Of a stretch of 6,346 nucleotides of DNA, positions 5,732 through 6,346 are shown piece by piece. Position 1 is the first letter of the stretch. Every line of letters starts with the position of its first letter. The translations under genes were made by a program, and so were the position numbers. A model generated the notes under the pieces. The model saw nothing but the letters and a program-made list of their open reading frames with translations. It had not been told where the DNA came from and ran no database searches. Source of the stretch: an uncultured Solirubrobacteraceae bacterium (GTDB lineage: Bacteria; Actinomycetota; Thermoleophilia; Solirubrobacterales; Solirubrobacteraceae); contig CADCVT010000272.1 in NCBI GenBank assembly GCA_902806215.1, forward strand, positions 1 through 6,346, given 5' to 3'.

Positions 5732-6346
5732 ATGGTCGATCTCCGCCGTGTCCGCGCGCTACGCGAGGTCGCCGACCGCGGGACCATCGCCGCAGCGGCC
5801 GACGCGCTGCACCTGACCTCGAGCGCGGTCTCGCAGCAGCTCGCCGCGCTCGAGCGCGAGTTCGGCGTCCCGCTCGTCGAGCCCGCCGGGCGCAGCGTCC
5901 GGCTGACGCCCGCCGCGCACGTCCTGCTCGAGCACGCGGGGCCGCTGTTCGCGCAGCTCGAGCGCCTGCGGTCCGAGCTCGACGCGCACGCGAGCGGCGA
6001 CGTGGGCGACGTCCGCGTCGCGGCCTTCCCCACCGCGATCGCGGCGATCGTGGCGCCCGCGGTCATCGAGCTGCGCGAGCGGGCGCCCGGCGTGCGCCTG
6101 CGCGTCCGCGAGGAGGAGGCGCCGCACTCGATCGACGCGCTCGTCCAGCGCGAGGCCGACGTGACGCTCACGATGGAGTCGGGCTACACGCCGAGCGCCG
6201 ACGACGCGCGCTACCACCGCCGCGACCTCGTGCGCGACGTCCTCGATGCGGTCGTCCCCGCCGATCACCCGCTCGCGCGGGAGGAGCGCATCGAGCTGAG
6301 CGCGCTCGCCGGCGAGCCCTGGGTCGCGCCGCTCGAGGGCTGGTCG
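5732..6346 (+). CDS. LysR-family transcriptional regulator (3' part beyond window edge)
   Basis: The first 205 residues of an LTTR are visible; such proteins are usually 290-310 long. The winged HTH lies at about residues 3-60: DLRRVRALREVADRGTIAAAA, then ALHLTSSAVSQQLAALEREFGVPL, then GRSVRLTPA, which matches the GRxVxLT wing. The linker helix follows (about 62-88) and the effector-binding domain begins near DVRVAAFPTAIAAIVAPAV (residue 92). The reading frame is open to the right edge. The ATG is six bases from a -10-like hexamer, again suggesting a leaderless mRNA. It is divergent from the EamA exporter, an arrangement in which the LysR protein often controls the neighbouring gene in response to the exported metabolite. 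The effector is unknown. The sequence was read directly from the plus strand, and the start is supported by alignment with the conserved N-terminus of the family. Confidence 0.9.
   Translation, partial: MVDLRRVRALREVADRGTIAAAADALHLTSSAVSQQLAALEREFGVPLVEPAGRSVRLTPAAHVLLEHAGPLFAQLERLRSELDAHASGDVGDVRVAAFPTAIAAIVAPAVIELRERAPGVRLRVREEEAPHSIDALVQREADVTLTMESGYTPSADDARYHRRDLVRDVLDAVVPADHPLAREERIELSALAGEPWVAPLEGWS

Noticed and set aside
5719..6268. Minus-strand open frames opposite the LysR gene
   Set aside because: The plus strand encodes an unmistakable LysR N-terminus; the antisense translations are Arg/Ser-rich without any motif.

Overview
The window is very GC-rich DNA with tightly packed genes and strong G/C bias at third codon positions. 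Several genes start with GTG, Shine-Dalgarno sequences are sparse, and two promoters sit close enough to ATG to give leaderless mRNAs. This fits a high-GC actinobacterium. A soil lineage such as Solirubrobacterales/Thermoleophilia is a guess from style, not from a marker gene.

Left block (1-2908, minus strand): a four-gene operon read right to left. It encodes an XRE-type HTH regulator fused to a periplasmic-binding-protein-like sensor domain, then a ModA lipoprotein, a ModB permease and a ModC ATPase (cut by the left edge just before its signature motif). All junctions overlap: ATGA between regulator and modA, GTGA between modA and modB, and 17 bp between modB and modC. Together they form a high-affinity molybdate (or tungstate) importer with what is probably its own non-ModE regulator. 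A promoter over a pair of CAGGATCC repeats precedes the regulator and appears to give a leaderless transcript.

Middle block (2983-4814, plus strand): a two-module VOC/glyoxalase-fold protein, divergent from the molybdate operon, then after 44 bp (which hold a perfect 7-bp hairpin) a secreted GH26-like TIM-barrel protein with two candidate catalytic glutamates.

Right block (4751-6346): an EamA/YdeD-type drug/metabolite transporter (minus strand) whose 3' end overlaps the tail of the GH26-like gene by 64 bp. It is divergent from a LysR-type regulator (plus strand) cut by the right edge. The divergent LysR-exporter pair suggests that the LysR protein controls the exporter. No RNA gene, insertion sequence, CRISPR array or attachment site was seen, and no gene-free stretch reaches 300 bases.
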